Origin: Nitrospirales bacterium
Lineage (GTDB): Bacteria; Nitrospirota; Nitrospiria; Nitrospirales; UBA8639
Direction: 5' to 3'
NCBI GenBank assembly: GCA_029261295.1
Contig: JAJDBP010000031.1
Coordinates: 1 to 64,000 of the forward strand
Length of the DNA: 64,000 nucleotides
In this document: positions 26,150 to 35,662 of the stretch, one piece after another
Numbering within the stretch: position 1 is the first letter of the stretch
How the letters are laid out: every line of letters starts with the position of its first letter
The notes under the pieces: generated by a model
Told to the model about the DNA's origin: nothing
The model's database searches: none
The model's input: the letters and a program-made list of their open reading frames with translations, nothing else
Translations under genes and position numbers: made by a program

Positions 26150-28252
26150 ATGCAATATTTTCGACATATTGGTATCACAAGCAAGCTCGTTGCGATCCTG
26201 GTGTTTTTTTCTCTCATACCTCTTAGCATCCAACTCTATTCAGTCTTTGAGGCAGCCAAGGCATTAGAAACAGAAGTCGGGGCAAGGTATCAGACTGTGG
26301 CTGAACGTTTAAGTCGCACCGTTATTCAGTCCTTGCGAGAACGGATTGTTGATGCCCAAATCATGAGTCGGAATCGGATTCTGCAGGACCGTACCCTGTG
26401 GTATCAAGTCGGAGGTGAAGCCAATGAAATTGTCCAGGTCTTAAACGACTATATTCGGGATTCTCGTGCGTATTATTTGATTCAGATTGTTGATAAAGAT
26501 GGGCAACTCATTGCAGCGAATGACCGAGATAGTCAAGGCCAGTCGATCCAGACTGAGGGTCTCTACGAAATAAATTTTCGTTCAACAGACTGGTTTCAAG
26601 CGTTTCAACAAAACCGCGTTGATTCAGGATCGGATAATCCTATTTTTCAGTCTATAAACGGAACAAGAGTTTTTGTAGAAGATGTGAAAGTGGATCGAGA
26701 TGTTAAGGCTATTTTTCCTAGTAAAAATGGGTTGACGGTAGGTTTGTCCATTCCCTTTTATGATGGAAGCGAGGTGGTTGGTTATTGGACACAGCGTATG
26801 AAGTATTCCGTCATTGAGGAAGTTATTCAACAAGCTTATCAGGATTTGAAGCAATCTAGATTTCCTGGGGCAGAAATTACGGTGCAGAATGGCGAGGGAT
26901 TTACCATTTTAGAATATGCACCGGCTATTCACCAGAGCGACATCATCGTGCATGATCTTGAAAATGTGCTGTTCCGAACCAATCTCGCTCAACTGGGTTT
27001 GGCGGCAGCCCAGTCTGCGCTTCAGGGACAATCAGGGTTTTCCACCAATTTTCATCCTGGGAAACAGGGGAGGCAGGTCATTGGCTTCAGTCACTTTGAG
27101 CAAGACGGAGGGTTCCTGGGGTTGGAATGGTCCTTCCTTGTACAAATTCCTGAAGAAGAGGCCTTTCGAAATGTTGAACATTTTATACAAAATACGTTGT
27201 TCGAAATGTTAGTTGGCTTACTCATTGTTGTTCCCTTAGGACTACTCATGGGCCGAAAAGTCATTAGTCGTCTGAAGCCTTTTTGGGATGTTGCTGTAAA
27301 AGCCTCTGAAGGTGATCTTACTCATCGAGTACCGGTCACGACCCAAGATGAGTTAGGGCAGATGGGGAAAGCCTTGAATCATTTGTTAGATCAATTAAAT
27401 AGTATGCTGCTCCAAACTCAAGGGGTCGCGCGATCTTTGTCCCAGTCTTCTGTTCAATTGTCCGCAATTGGGAATCAGGTGGTTCACGTCAGTCAATCGC
27501 AGGTGAATCAGGCAACTCAGGTAGCCATGTCTGTAGAGAAGATGGCGGCGACAGCTGAAGGTATGGCTCGAAATACTCAAGGTTTAGCTTCGACAGCTTC
27601 AGAGGTAAATGTTCAAGCAGTTCGAGGAGGCGAAATTGTGTCTTCTTCCATTCAAGGCATGGAATCAGTTTCGAATCGGATGCAGGAATCCGCAGGCAAA
27701 ATTCAAACATTAGGGGAACGGTCTCAGGAAATCGGAGATATTATAGGTGTGATTGAAGATATAGCAGACCAGACAAATCTTTTAGCTCTGAATGCGGCGA
27801 TTGAGGCTGCCAGAGCTGGAGAGCAGGGACGAGGATTTGCTGTTGTTGCCGATGAGGTGCGGAAACTAGCTGAACGAACGGGAAAGGCGACCAAAGAAAT
27901 TTCCAATGTTATTGAAATGGTTCAAAAGGGGACAAATGAGGCCGTTCATTCTATGGAGGCAGGAACTCGGGAATCCGAAGCTGGTATGGCTTTGGCTCGA
28001 GAAGCGGGAATTCGACTTACCGAGATTATGAAAGGTGTTCAACGGGTCGTGGATATGATTCAGCAATTTGCTGTATCGACTCAACAACAGTCGGAAGTCT
28101 CAGGGGAGCTTTCCTCCAGTATTCAGCAAGTGGCACATTTTAGCCAGGAAAATGAAGAACATGTTCAAGGGGTAGCGGTAGCCACGCACCAATTTTCGGG
28201 ATTGGCTGCGGACCTACAGACTTCACTGAATCGATTTACGCTAAAAGAGTAA
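26150..28252 (+). CDS. methyl-accepting chemotaxis protein (Cache-type sensor)
   Basis: A 700-residue receptor. Membrane segments at about 13-32 and 351-372 flank a periplasmic domain of about 320 residues. Its long N-terminal helix and the [18 protein letters not shown] segment are typical of double-Cache sensors. HAMP (about 373-425) and a signalling domain with tip [19 protein letters not shown] (about 537-555) follow. It ends LNRFTLKE with no tethering pentapeptide. ACAGGAAA precedes the ATG. It lies between cheV and a haem-type receptor gene that starts 40 bases later. The ligand is unknown; Cache sensors of this kind often bind amino acids or organic acids, but nothing here identifies one. 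Confidence 0.92.
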   Translation: MQYFRHIGITSKLVAILVFFSLIPLSIQLYSVFEAAKALETEVGARYQTVAERLSRTVIQSLRERIVDAQIMSRNRILQDRTLWYQVGGEANEIVQVLNDYIRDSRAYYLIQIVDKDGQLIAANDRDSQGQSIQTEGLYEINFRSTDWFQAFQQNRVDSGSDNPIFQSINGTRVFVEDVKVDRDVKAIFPSKNGLTVGLSIPFYDGSEVVGYWTQRMKYSVIEEVIQQAYQDLKQSRFPGAEITVQNGEGFTILEYAPAIHQSDIIVHDLENVLFRTNLAQLGLAAAQSALQGQSGFSTNFHPGKQGRQVIGFSHFEQDGGFLGLEWSFLVQIPEEEAFRNVEHFIQNTLFEMLVGLLIVVPLGLLMGRKVISRLKPFWDVAVKASEGDLTHRVPVTTQDELGQMGKALNHLLDQLNSMLLQTQGVARSLSQSSVQLSAIGNQVVHVSQSQVNQATQVAMSVEKMAATAEGMARNTQGLASTASEVNVQAVRGGEIVSSSIQGMESVSNRMQESAGKIQTLGERSQEIGDIIGVIEDIADQTNLLALNAAIEAARAGEQGRGFAVVADEVRKLAERTGKATKEISNVIEMVQKGTNEAVHSMEAGTRESEAGMALAREAGIRLTEIMKGVQRVVDMIQQFAVSTQQQSEVSGELSSSIQQVAHFSQENEEHVQGVAVATHQFSGLAADLQTSLNRFTLKE

Positions 28253-28292
28253 AATGCTGGTATTTTTGAATTGTTTCTCTTGAGGAGTGTCT

Positions 28293-29969
28293 ATGTTGAA
28301 CTTAAGAATAGGACCAAAATTCCTTGTCTCTCTGGGCGTCATGGCTACGGTATTAATTGTGTGTGGTCTCTTGGGGATTTATCAGCAGGAAGAACGCCGA
28401 ATGCGAATCCTATTGGAAGAGGAAGGCAAAATTATTCAAGCCCAAATTGAGGTCACGCGAGCCTATATTGCAAAAAATTATGTTGGGAAAATGAAAAAAT
28501 CTTCTGCTGGGCCGTATTTGCAAGTTGCTCGTGACCATCATTTAAATTCTGAGGCCATTCCATTTCCTGCAACCGCCACACAAGAAATTGGGCAAAAACT
28601 TGCGGAGCAGGGAGTGTATCAATCTCGTTTGGTAAGCGATGAGCCAATGAATCCTGCTAATGCTCCACAAGATGCCTTTGAGGAAAAAGCCATAGCCATG
28701 ATCAAAGGTGGAGCTGAAAGTGTGAGCGATATTCAAATCATGAACGGGGTGCCAACGTATTTACGAGCCAGTGCGGATAGGGCATCTGTGGAAGCCTGTG
28801 TCAATTGCCACGCAGGTAAAAATATTGGAGATGTGATTGGCATGCTATCTGTGGCGATTCCTATGACACAGGCACAAGCCTCCATGCAGAATTCAGTCAT
28901 GCATTCTGGATTATGGATGATAGGAATTATTGCCGTGTTTCTTCTTGCGGTCTATTGGCTTGTTCATATCTTTGTCTTAAAGCCTCTTCATGCGTTAACA
29001 GCTATTTCTCATAATATTGCTCAAGGTGAAGGGGATTTAACCAAGAGAGTACCTGTTGGTGGTGGATCGGATGAAATCACGGATTTAGCACGTGATTTCA
29101 ATTTATTTATACAGAAAATGCAGGGCGCGGTTTCCTTAGTTAATCAAGCAACTAATCAATTAGCCACCTCGACAGTAGAATTGTCATCGACGGCTGATGA
29201 AGTTGTTCGTGCGGCGGAAGGTCAGGATGCTCGTGCAATCCAGTCTGCATCGGCAGTCGAGGAAATGACAATGACTGCAGGAGAAGTTGCACGTAATTCA
29301 ACAGAAGCAGCACGGATTGCTCAAGAAACATCAGAAACAGCACGAAGCGGGCAAGAGGTCATGGCTCAAACCGTGACAGGAATGGAGCAAGTATCTGAGG
29401 CAGTTGTTCAAGCAGCGAATATTATTACCAATTTAGGTCGGTCATCAGATCAAATTGGAGAAATTGTGCGGGTTATTGAGGATATTGCTGATCAAACAAA
29501 TTTATTAGCTCTCAATGCGGCAATTGAGGCAGCACGAGCTGGGGAGCAAGGTCGGGGATTTGCCGTGGTTGCCGATGAGGTGCGGAAATTAGCTGAGCGG
29601 ACAACCAAAGCTACCAAAGAAATTGGAGATATGATTCGGCAAATTCAACAGGATACCAAAATTGCTGTGGCGTCTATGGAGCAAGGAACTAACCAGGTCG
29701 GACAGGGTGTGGAGCTAGCCAATAAAACCGGAGAGGCTCTTTCAAAAATACAATCAATGATTAATTCAACGACTGGCATGATTCAACAAATTGCCAGTGC
29801 TGCGGAAGAGCAATCCAGCGCGACCCGCCAAATTGCAGGTGATTTGGAATCCATGACGCAAACCACTCGGCAAACGACAAGTGGGATCGGTGAATCAGCT
29901 CAAGCCTGTCATCAGCTTAGTATGTTAGCCAGCGACTTACAGAAAACGGTGAGTGCCTTTAAAGTATAA
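28293..29969 (+). CDS. haem-binding (DUF3365/Tll0287-like) chemotaxis receptor (second)
   Basis: A 558-residue receptor with the same periplasmic module as the protein at 397. Membrane segment at about 12-32, DUF3365 domain with c-type haem motif C169-V-N-C172-H173, second membrane segment at about 204-225, HAMP to about 280, and a signalling tip with [19 protein letters not shown] (about 397-415). The periplasmic parts align closely (for example QVTRAYVAK and [11 protein letters not shown], then PFPAT). The signalling part instead resembles the adjacent receptor at 26150, and it lacks the LFEEF tail, suggesting domain shuffling. GAGGAG precedes the ATG at 28293; a GTG six bases upstream overlaps that site. 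Confidence 0.92.
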   Translation: MLNLRIGPKFLVSLGVMATVLIVCGLLGIYQQEERRMRILLEEEGKIIQAQIEVTRAYIAKNYVGKMKKSSAGPYLQVARDHHLNSEAIPFPATATQEIGQKLAEQGVYQSRLVSDEPMNPANAPQDAFEEKAIAMIKGGAESVSDIQIMNGVPTYLRASADRASVEACVNCHAGKNIGDVIGMLSVAIPMTQAQASMQNSVMHSGLWMIGIIAVFLLAVYWLVHIFVLKPLHALTAISHNIAQGEGDLTKRVPVGGGSDEITDLARDFNLFIQKMQGAVSLVNQATNQLATSTVELSSTADEVVRAAEGQDARAIQSASAVEEMTMTAGEVARNSTEAARIAQETSETARSGQEVMAQTVTGMEQVSEAVVQAANIITNLGRSSDQIGEIVRVIEDIADQTNLLALNAAIEAARAGEQGRGFAVVADEVRKLAERTTKATKEIGDMIRQIQQDTKIAVASMEQGTNQVGQGVELANKTGEALSKIQSMINSTTGMIQQIASAAEEQSSATRQIAGDLESMTQTTRQTTSGIGESAQACHQLSMLASDLQKTVSAFKV

Positions 29970-30029
29970 CGTGAGCCTAAATGCTTTCTTTTTTCATGTA
30001 TCCATGACTTTCCTTTGATGCCCTCAACA

Positions 30030-30287
30030 CTAAAGCGATTGAAGAGGATCGGAGGACGAAGTAGAGGGTGGCAATTGTTTTTGTTGCGTCACGGCCTTTT
30101 CCAACAAACAAACCGAGTCTTTCAGCAGGTCTGCTGCACAGGAAAGGGTGACATGAAGTTGCTTCCAAGCTTCATCCCAGCGTTCTTCACGCTGAAGGGC
30201 TTGGAAGCGCTGATGCTGTTCTTGAAGTATGGCTTTTTTCGCGTCAAGCATCAGACGTTCGGCTTGGGAACTTGCTTGTTTATCCAT
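30030..30287 (-). CDS. small helical protein of unknown function, only leftward gene
   Basis: I do not recognise this 85-residue protein. It is mostly predicted helix, rich in Gln, Glu, Lys and Leu (QAERLMLDAKKAI, then ERWDEAWKQL), and ends in a Ser/Pro-rich tail. On the minus strand AAAGGA lies nine bases before its ATG, which supports a real gene. The region has no competing gene on the plus strand. It sits between a chemoreceptor (convergent) and the third cheB (divergent), and is the only minus-strand gene in 64 kb. A small chaperone- or FliT-like role is imaginable from size and helix content, but there is no signature for it. Confidence 0.6.
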   Translation of the reverse strand: MDKQASSQAERLMLDAKKAILQEQHQRFQALQREERWDEAWKQLHVTLSCAADLLKDSVCLLEKAVTQQKQLPPSTSSSDPLQSL

Positions 30288-30349
30288 GATGAATATCCTT
30301 TATGAAAATAATAATACGAATAATACTTTTCACCCTATCAGAGTGGGGA

Positions 30350-30361
30350 TTGAGGCCTCAA
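30350..30361. promoter_or_regulatory. 12-base palindrome in the divergent promoter region
   Basis: TTGAGGCCTCAA is a perfect palindrome at the centre of the 176-base gap between the leftward small gene (start 30287) and cheB copy 3 (start 30464). It could be a dimeric regulator site acting on both genes. Only its symmetry and location support this. Confidence 0.3.
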
Positions 30362-30463
30362 GAATCCATTGTATGGAATTAATGGAAAGTCAGTGAAGTT
30401 ACATGACATTGATACTGGTTTGTGGACATTCCTCTTGGTCTTTCGTTGCATGAGGACGTTGAA

Positions 30464-31669
30464 ATGAATGTCAACCAGCAACCTATACGCGTCTTAGTTG
30501 TTGATGATTCGACTTTCATGCGTAATCGGCTTTCCATGATGCTTATGAAATATGATGATATGAAAGTGGTGGGAACAGCAAAAAGTGGACAAGATGCCAT
30601 TGAGCAGGTTCAACGAATTCAACCAGATGTGATGACCTTGGATATAGAGATGCCTGGTATGAATGGGTTACAGGTATTAGACCATATGATGGCTCACACC
30701 CCTCTGCCTATCATTATGGTGAGTGCCTATACGGAAGAAGGAGCATCCGTAACTTTGCAAGCGCTTGAACGGGGTGCAGTTGATTTTATCCCAAAACCTA
30801 CCGCACAGGAGGTGAAGGCAATCGAAGAATTGTTACCCTCCAAGATTCGAGCAGCCCATGAGATGCGACATCGCTTGCTTAGGAAGAAGGCGTTGGGATT
30901 GCCAATGAGCGGCACTGAACTCCTTGGCTCATCATCGAGTGTTCGTAAGGAATTCCATTCAACATTGCCTCCAGTTGTGAGAGGAAAACGAGGATGTGGT
31001 GAGGGTAAATCAACCATGTCAACCGATTTTCCTCTGGTTGTCATTGGAGCTTCGACTGGTGGGCCAAGCCTCCTAAAAACGCTTATTCAGGATCTGCCAG
31101 AATCTTTCCCTGGAGCGCTTCTTATTATTCAGCATATGCCAAAATTCTTTTCCAAAGTATTTGCGGAGAATTTAAATGGGGTTTCAGCAATCCCCATTCG
31201 TGAAGCTCAAGATGGAGATGTTCTGCAACCTGGTCTAGGCTTTGTTGCGCCTGGAGACCAGCATACCTTTATAACGCGGCAGGGGAATGGACAAGCGATG
31301 ATTTCCCTTCCGACTCAAACGTTTCCTTATCCCTATCGGCCTTCTATTGATGGAGCGATGGTTTCAGCTGCTGAACAATTTGGACGATCAACTATTGGCT
31401 TTGTGCTAACGGGAATGGGCAATGATGGTTTGGTTGGCAGTCAAGCTATTAAGGAACATGGGGGTATAGTTATTGCTCAGGATGAATCAACTTCTTTAAT
31501 TTATGGAATGCCCCGAGCGGTAGTGGAGGCGAAATTAGCCGATGCTGTGCTTCCGGATATTCAGTTAAGTACAGGCTTAATGCAGGCGGTTGTTTCCGTC
31601 TGTTTACTCATAGGGAGATCGGATTTCCCTTCGAGATGTGTTCAATCCTGTGAGGTAGAACATGCTTGA
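30464..31669 (+). CDS. cheB: chemotaxis methylesterase CheB (copy 3)
   Basis: A 401-residue CheB, the longest of the three because of a 60-residue linker (about 130-190) between domains. Receiver: D14/D15, phospho-acceptor D60 (LDIEMPGMNG), K111. Esterase triad: S197 (GASTGGPS), H224 (QHMPKFFS), D321 (GMGNDG). The ATG at 30464 lies seven bases after GAGGA and homologues begin at this point; an in-frame GTG 42 bases upstream is less likely. No cheR is adjacent. It is followed by cheW and the stator genes, so it belongs to chemosensory set 2, and its methyltransferase partner must be one of the two CheR of set 1 or lie elsewhere. Confidence 0.94.
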   Translation: MNVNQQPIRVLVVDDSTFMRNRLSMMLMKYDDMKVVGTAKSGQDAIEQVQRIQPDVMTLDIEMPGMNGLQVLDHMMAHTPLPIIMVSAYTEEGASVTLQALERGAVDFIPKPTAQEVKAIEELLPSKIRAAHEMRHRLLRKKALGLPMSGTELLGSSSSVRKEFHSTLPPVVRGKRGCGEGKSTMSTDFPLVVIGASTGGPSLLKTLIQDLPESFPGALLIIQHMPKFFSKVFAENLNGVSAIPIREAQDGDVLQPGLGFVAPGDQHTFITRQGNGQAMISLPTQTFPYPYRPSIDGAMVSAAEQFGRSTIGFVLTGMGNDGLVGSQAIKEHGGIVIAQDESTSLIYGMPRAVVEAKLADAVLPDIQLSTGLMQAVVSVCLLIGRSDFPSRCVQSCEVEHA

Positions 31670-31699
31670 AATTGTTAGCCAGGCAGGAGGGAGTTTGCC

Positions 31700-32188
31700 A
31701 TGATGAATGCCATTGCGAATGGGGTAGCTCCAAAGGAGACACTTGAAGATGCAATTGAAGAATTGCAACTTGTGAGCTTTCAGTTAGGCCCTGAGGAATA
31801 TGCTATTGATATTCTTGGGGTGCAAGAAATTATTCGCATGGTAGAAATTACGCATGTGCCCAATGCCCCACATTATGTAGAGGGTGTCGTCAATCTTCGT
31901 GGAAAAGTCATTCCGATCATTAATCTTCGGACCCATTTAGGTTTGCCGATGGCCGAATATACGAAGGATACGAGGATTATCGTTGTGGAAGTAGGGCGGT
32001 TAATTCTGGGATTTATTGTGGATTCAGTTGAAGAAGTGATGAGACTTTCCCAAGACTTAATCGAACCTCCGTCATCCAGTGGGCGAGGTGGAGCAGAGCT
32101 ATATCATAGAGGTGTGGGACGTGTTGATGGGCGCTTATTGATTTTGCTGGATTTGAAATTGTTATTCGGCCTTGGTGCTATCTGTTAA
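31700..32188 (+). CDS. cheW: chemotaxis coupling protein CheW (copy 2)
   Basis: A 162-residue protein with one CheW domain starting near residue 20 (LQLVSFQLGPEEYAIDILGV) and the conserved VEGVVNLRGKVIPIINLR segment. It links receptors to a CheA, most likely copy 2, which shares this part of the map. GGAGGGAG before the double ATG is a strong ribosome site; translation could start at 31700 or 31703. It lies 15 bases before the stator genes. Confidence 0.95.
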   Translation: MMNAIANGVAPKETLEDAIEELQLVSFQLGPEEYAIDILGVQEIIRMVEITHVPNAPHYVEGVVNLRGKVIPIINLRTHLGLPMAEYTKDTRIIVVEVGRLILGFIVDSVEEVMRLSQDLIEPPSSSGRGGAELYHRGVGRVDGRLLILLDLKLLFGLGAIC

Positions 32189-32203
32189 GGAGAGCAGAAT
32201 AGA

Positions 32204-32962
32204 ATGGATATTTTATCTGTACTAGGAATTCTTATTGCCCTTGGCTCTATCGTTGGAGGACAACACCTAGAGGGTGGTCACATCAGTTCCATTCTCCAAT
32301 TTACGGCGTTCCTGATTGTTTTTGGAGGAACGATTGGGGCTGTCATGCTTCAGTTCCCGCTCCCAATATTTTTGAAATCTCTTGGGGCCGCGGGTATGGT
32401 TTTTGGCAATGTACATGTAGATATGCACGGGGTCATTACCAAGGTTGTGGAGTTGTCCAATGTGAGTCGAAAGCAGGGTCTTTTAGCCTTAGAGGGACAG
32501 ATGAAAAGTCTGTCCGACCCTTTTATGGCCAAAGGAGTGCAACTTGTGGTGGATGGTACTGAACCGCCAAAGATTAGAGAAATTCTTGAAGTGGAAATTG
32601 GGGTGCTTGAAGATGAATATTCCTCTTATGCCAAAGTGTACGAAGCGTTTGGAGGCTATGCCCCATGCGTGGGAATTATTGGCGCGGTTTTAGGTCTGAT
32701 TCATGTGATGGAAAATCTTGCTGATCCATCGGCCTTAGGCGGTGGTATTGCTGTCGCGTTTGTGGCCACTGTGTATGGGGTAGGGTTAGCTAACCTGATA
32801 TTCCTGCCAATGGGAAATAAAATCAAGCTTAAAGCCAAAGATCTTATTGCTGGAAAACTGATGGTGGTGGAGGGGCTCTTGAGCGTGGCGCAAGGAGAGA
32901 ATCCTCGGATGATTGAAGAAAAGTTGAGCGGTTTTTTGCCGAGTTCTCAAAAAAATAAGTAG
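32204..32962 (+). CDS. motC: flagellar stator protein, MotC/MotA family
   Basis: A 252-residue inner-membrane stator subunit with four membrane segments (about 4-22, 33-50, 150-170, 180-200). The N-terminus, MDILSVLGILIALGSIVGGQ followed by LEGGH, and the FGGTIGAVMLQFPLP segment are those of the MotC group of Pseudomonas rather than enterobacterial MotA. The cytoplasmic loop has the RKQGLLALE motif, and the charged residues that engage FliG lie near residues 85-125. It conducts ions together with the next gene's product and drives rotation. AAGGAG lies eight to nine bases before the ATG. Confidence 0.93.
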   Translation: MDILSVLGILIALGSIVGGQHLEGGHISSILQFTAFLIVFGGTIGAVMLQFPLPIFLKSLGAAGMVFGNVHVDMHGVITKVVELSNVSRKQGLLALEGQMKSLSDPFMAKGVQLVVDGTEPPKIREILEVEIGVLEDEYSSYAKVYEAFGGYAPCVGIIGAVLGLIHVMENLADPSALGGGIAVAFVATVYGVGLANLIFLPMGNKIKLKAKDLIAGKLMVVEGLLSVAQGENPRMIEEKLSGFLPSSQKNK

Positions 32963-33000
32963 ATGGCGGATTCTGTCTTTTTTAGGTTGCAAGCAGACGA

Positions 33001-33741
33001 ATGAAGAAGAAGCACGAAGAGCATGAAAATCATGAACGGTGGCTTGTCTCTTATGCCGATTTTATTACTCTCCTTTTTGCTTTCTTTGTCGTGATGTATT
33101 CGGTGTCCTCGGTCAACGAAGGAAAATTAAAAGTCCTGAGTGATTCACTTTCCATATCGTTTTCAAACGCCAAACCGGTTGGTGAACTTTCTATTATGAA
33201 TCTGCCGATCGAGAAAAGTCGGCAAATTGTCGTGAAAGAACGGCAAAATTCCAAACTGAATCGACGAGCCTTTCTCAAGGTTGCCAATGCGATTAATACT
33301 GTGAAAGCACCACAAGGCGTCAAAATTTCCTCCACCGAACGAGGATTGACCATACGAGTTACCGATGACGCGTTGTTTGCAAGTGGGAGCGCTGCGATTA
33401 ATCCCCAGATCAAAGAATTTTTGGATTTAATCGCTGGAATGGTGCGAGATCTTCCAAATTTGATTTCGGTTGAAGGGCATACCGACAATCAACATATCAA
33501 TACGGCTGCATTTCCCTCAAACTGGGATCTTTCCACGGCACGGGCTAATACGCTCGTTCGGTATATGACGGAATTTCATCATTTACGATCCGATCGTTTT
33601 TCTTCAACAGGATATGCGGGTACTCGTCCTCTTGAATCAAATGGGACTTTGAAGGGGCAGGCTGCTAATCGACGAGTGGAGTTAGTGATCTTGCGAGCCA
33701 CCAAGGCTCCGGAAAGGAATTCTCAACCCTTTCTCCCCTAA
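33001..33741 (+). CDS. motD: flagellar stator protein, MotD/MotB family
   Basis: A 246-residue stator subunit with one membrane segment (about 17-38). The proton-binding aspartate is D20 in RWLVSYADFITLLFAFFVVM, and the stretch from NHERWL to SVNEGKLKVLS is very like Pseudomonas MotD. A periplasmic linker follows, then an OmpA-like peptidoglycan-binding domain (about 125-235) with EGHTDN and LSTARA. The sequence around D20 is of the proton-driven MotB/MotD type rather than the sodium-driven PomB type. The ATG lies 38 bases after motC with only a weak ribosome site, so coupling to motC is likely. Confidence 0.93.
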   Translation: MKKKHEEHENHERWLVSYADFITLLFAFFVVMYSVSSVNEGKLKVLSDSLSISFSNAKPVGELSIMNLPIEKSRQIVVKERQNSKLNRRAFLKVANAINTVKAPQGVKISSTERGLTIRVTDDALFASGSAAINPQIKEFLDLIAGMVRDLPNLISVEGHTDNQHINTAAFPSNWDLSTARANTLVRYMTEFHHLRSDRFSSTGYAGTRPLESNGTLKGQAANRRVELVILRATKAPERNSQPFLP

Positions 33742-34109
33742 GTACCAACATCGGGTCCAAAAGAGCCTACATTTTTAGAAATTGAAAAAATATATTTTGC
33801 CTCCTGTTTTTCCTCTCACTCTTCCTTGTCTTTTTAACTAGGCAGGATTCTGCTTTGGTGGAAAGTTCTGCCGATTGTTATTGAAGCAATCGAGATAGTC
33901 TCACCCCCTCACTTATCTAAAAACTCTTCATTATTGAGTGGAAACCGCACCAGGAAGTTCTCCTGGGCGTTATATTTCGGCAAAAAACTACATTGGAGCT
34001 GTATTGAGGGGAAGTGGGTTGAAGGATTGCTTTTTCAAGGCTTTGCCTGAAGTGATCATTGGCACATCCGTTGCACAAATTGCTGTGAACTCTAGGCAAG
34101 GAGATACTC
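33742..34109. other. 368-base gap carrying the flgF operon promoter
   Basis: No gene on either strand is convincing. It contains the sigma-54 promoter at 34059-34075, a 6-bp inverted repeat CGATTG/CAATCG (33872-33892) that could be an activator site about 180 bases upstream of that promoter, and the flgF ribosome site (AAGGAG) just before 34110. No clear terminator after motD is visible. Confidence 0.6.
34059..34075 (+). promoter_or_regulatory. sigma-54 (RpoN) promoter for the flgF operon
   Basis: TTGGCAC-ATCCG-TTGCA: the -24 element TGGCAC (34060-34065) and -12 element TTGCA (34071-34075) have exact consensus bases and spacing. Transcription would begin near 34086, about 25 bases before flgF. 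Middle-class flagellar genes in polar-flagellated bacteria commonly use such promoters with an FleQ/FlrC-type activator, which is not encoded in the window. Confidence 0.82.
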
Positions 34110-34829
34110 ATGAACCGTGGAATCTATCCTCCCCTGTCAGGGGCTATTACCCTCGAACGTCGACTGGAAGTTCTCTCCCATAACATTGGGAATGTGAATA
34201 CGACAGGGTTTAAAAAGGATAAGCCAATTTTTGCAACAGTTCTAGGGCAGGTGTCTGGTCCTTCGGTTGCGGGAATTGATTTATTCCCCATGATGGAAAC
34301 GGTGCATCCAGACCGGACTCAAGGGGTTCTGGCTCATTCGGGTGAAGCTTTTGATGTGGGGCTGCAAGGGGAAGGCTTTCTTGTCGTCCAAACTCCAGAC
34401 GGGCTTCGCTATTTCCGTGGAGGAAAACTGCACCGGAGTCCCGAGGGGAATCTTGTGACGCATACTGGTGATCCATTGGTTGGAAAAAAAGGACCGATTA
34501 AATTACCTCCTGGAGATATGGTCATTGATAATGTTGGAAATATCAGCGTGAATAATAAAGGCGTGGACAAATTTCGACTGGACAAAGTGTCAGACGGAGA
34601 ACGAATCGTCAAAGTCGGGGATTTATACTGGACTGTTCCTGAGAAAACCACTCAAGCTCGGGAGACAACGGTTCACCAGGGCATGTTGGAAAAATCGAAT
34701 GTGAATCCGTCGATGGATATGGTGGAGTTGATTAAAGTCACCCGAGAATATGAGCAAATGCAAAAAGCCATTCAAGCGATGGATGAAATGGCGAGTCAAG
34801 CCATTCAAGCAGGTCGAGTCCAAGGGTAA
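34110..34829 (+). CDS. flgF: flagellar basal-body rod protein FlgF
   Basis: A 239-residue rod protein. The N-terminal axial motif (LSHNIGNVNTTGFKKDKPIF) and C-terminal axial helix (EKSNVNPSMDMVELIKVTRE, then YEQMQKAIQAMDEM) are both present, framing the FlgF/FlgG central domain. It forms the proximal part of the flagellar rod and is exported by the flagellar type III system. It opens the flgF-flgG-flgA-flgH-flgI-flgJ run. AAGGAG precedes the ATG. FlgF rather than FlgG is chosen by order and by the shorter, less glycine-rich central domain. Confidence 0.94.
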   Translation: MNRGIYPPLSGAITLERRLEVLSHNIGNVNTTGFKKDKPIFATVLGQVSGPSVAGIDLFPMMETVHPDRTQGVLAHSGEAFDVGLQGEGFLVVQTPDGLRYFRGGKLHRSPEGNLVTHTGDPLVGKKGPIKLPPGDMVIDNVGNISVNNKGVDKFRLDKVSDGERIVKVGDLYWTVPEKTTQARETTVHQGMLEKSNVNPSMDMVELIKVTREYEQMQKAIQAMDEMASQAIQAGRVQG

Positions 34830-34867
34830 TCTAGGCCTATGTTTATGAACAAAGGAGAAACCCACGA

Positions 34868-35659
34868 ATGATCCGAGCGATGCACACAGCTTCTACGGGT
34901 ATGTTCGCCCAACAACTCAATATCGATACGATTGCCAATAATTTAGCCAATGTGAATACCACAGGGTTTAAACGCAGTCGTGCGGAATTTGCCGACTTGC
35001 TGTACCAAGTTTCGCGCGCACCTGGGGCGAGTGCCTCGAATGTTGGGGTATTTCCGGTGGGGATGCAAGTTGGGTTGGGAGTTCGACCGGTCACGGTGTC
35101 AAAAGAAAATGTACAGGGAAGTTTAAAGCAAACGTTTAATGAATTGGATATGGCAATTGAAGGGGCTGGCTTCTTTCAAGTCACTCGACCTGACGGAACA
35201 ACCATGTATACCCGAGCTGGTTCCTTTAAAAGCGACAGTACTGGCAATGTGGTGACGGGTGATGGGGATCCACTCATCCCGAGTATCACGATCCCCTCTG
35301 GAGCCTTGTCAGTGAATATTGGGCAAGACGGCACGGTCTCCGCGCTTTTATCGGGTGTGTCTCAGGCCACACAAGTGGGTCAAATTCAATTAGTAAGATT
35401 TGATAATCCCGCAGGACTCATTGCTCAAGGGAATAATTTGTTTACCGAGAGTTCAGCTTCCGGCCCTGCCCAACAAGGGACGCCCGGATTTTCAACAGGT
35501 TTTGGACTAATCCAGCAAGGGTTTTTAGAAATCTCAAATGTAAATATTGCTGATGAAATGGTGAATATGATCGTGGCGCAACGAGCCTATGAACTCAATG
35601 CCAAAGCGATTCAAGCTTCGGATGACATGATGCAGGTCGTGAACACACTGAAGCGATAA
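34868..35659 (+). CDS. flgG: flagellar distal rod protein FlgG
   Basis: A 263-residue distal-rod protein, the family's usual length. It has the classic N-terminus MIRAMHTASTGMFAQQLNID, ANNLANVNTTGFKRSRAEF, a central YTRAGSFKSDSTGNVVTGDG stretch, and the C-terminal LEISNVNIADEMVNMIVAQR motif. It builds the drive shaft that crosses the periplasm and is surrounded by the P and L rings encoded just downstream. AAAGGAG lies before the ATG. Confidence 0.97.
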   Translation: MIRAMHTASTGMFAQQLNIDTIANNLANVNTTGFKRSRAEFADLLYQVSRAPGASASNVGVFPVGMQVGLGVRPVTVSKENVQGSLKQTFNELDMAIEGAGFFQVTRPDGTTMYTRAGSFKSDSTGNVVTGDGDPLIPSITIPSGALSVNIGQDGTVSALLSGVSQATQVGQIQLVRFDNPAGLIAQGNNLFTESSASGPAQQGTPGFSTGFGLIQQGFLEISNVNIADEMVNMIVAQRAYELNAKAIQASDDMMQVVNTLKR

Positions 35660-35662
35660 TTG

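Noticed and set aside
33861-33877. GCCGATTG as a sigma-28 -10 box before flgF
   Set aside because: No TAAA-like element lies 15 bases upstream, and a better sigma-54 site is nearer to flgF.
33938-34183. An 81-residue frame ahead of and into flgF
   Set aside because: It overlaps the sigma-54 promoter and the flgF start, has no domain, and flgF has a clear AAGGAG-led start in another frame.
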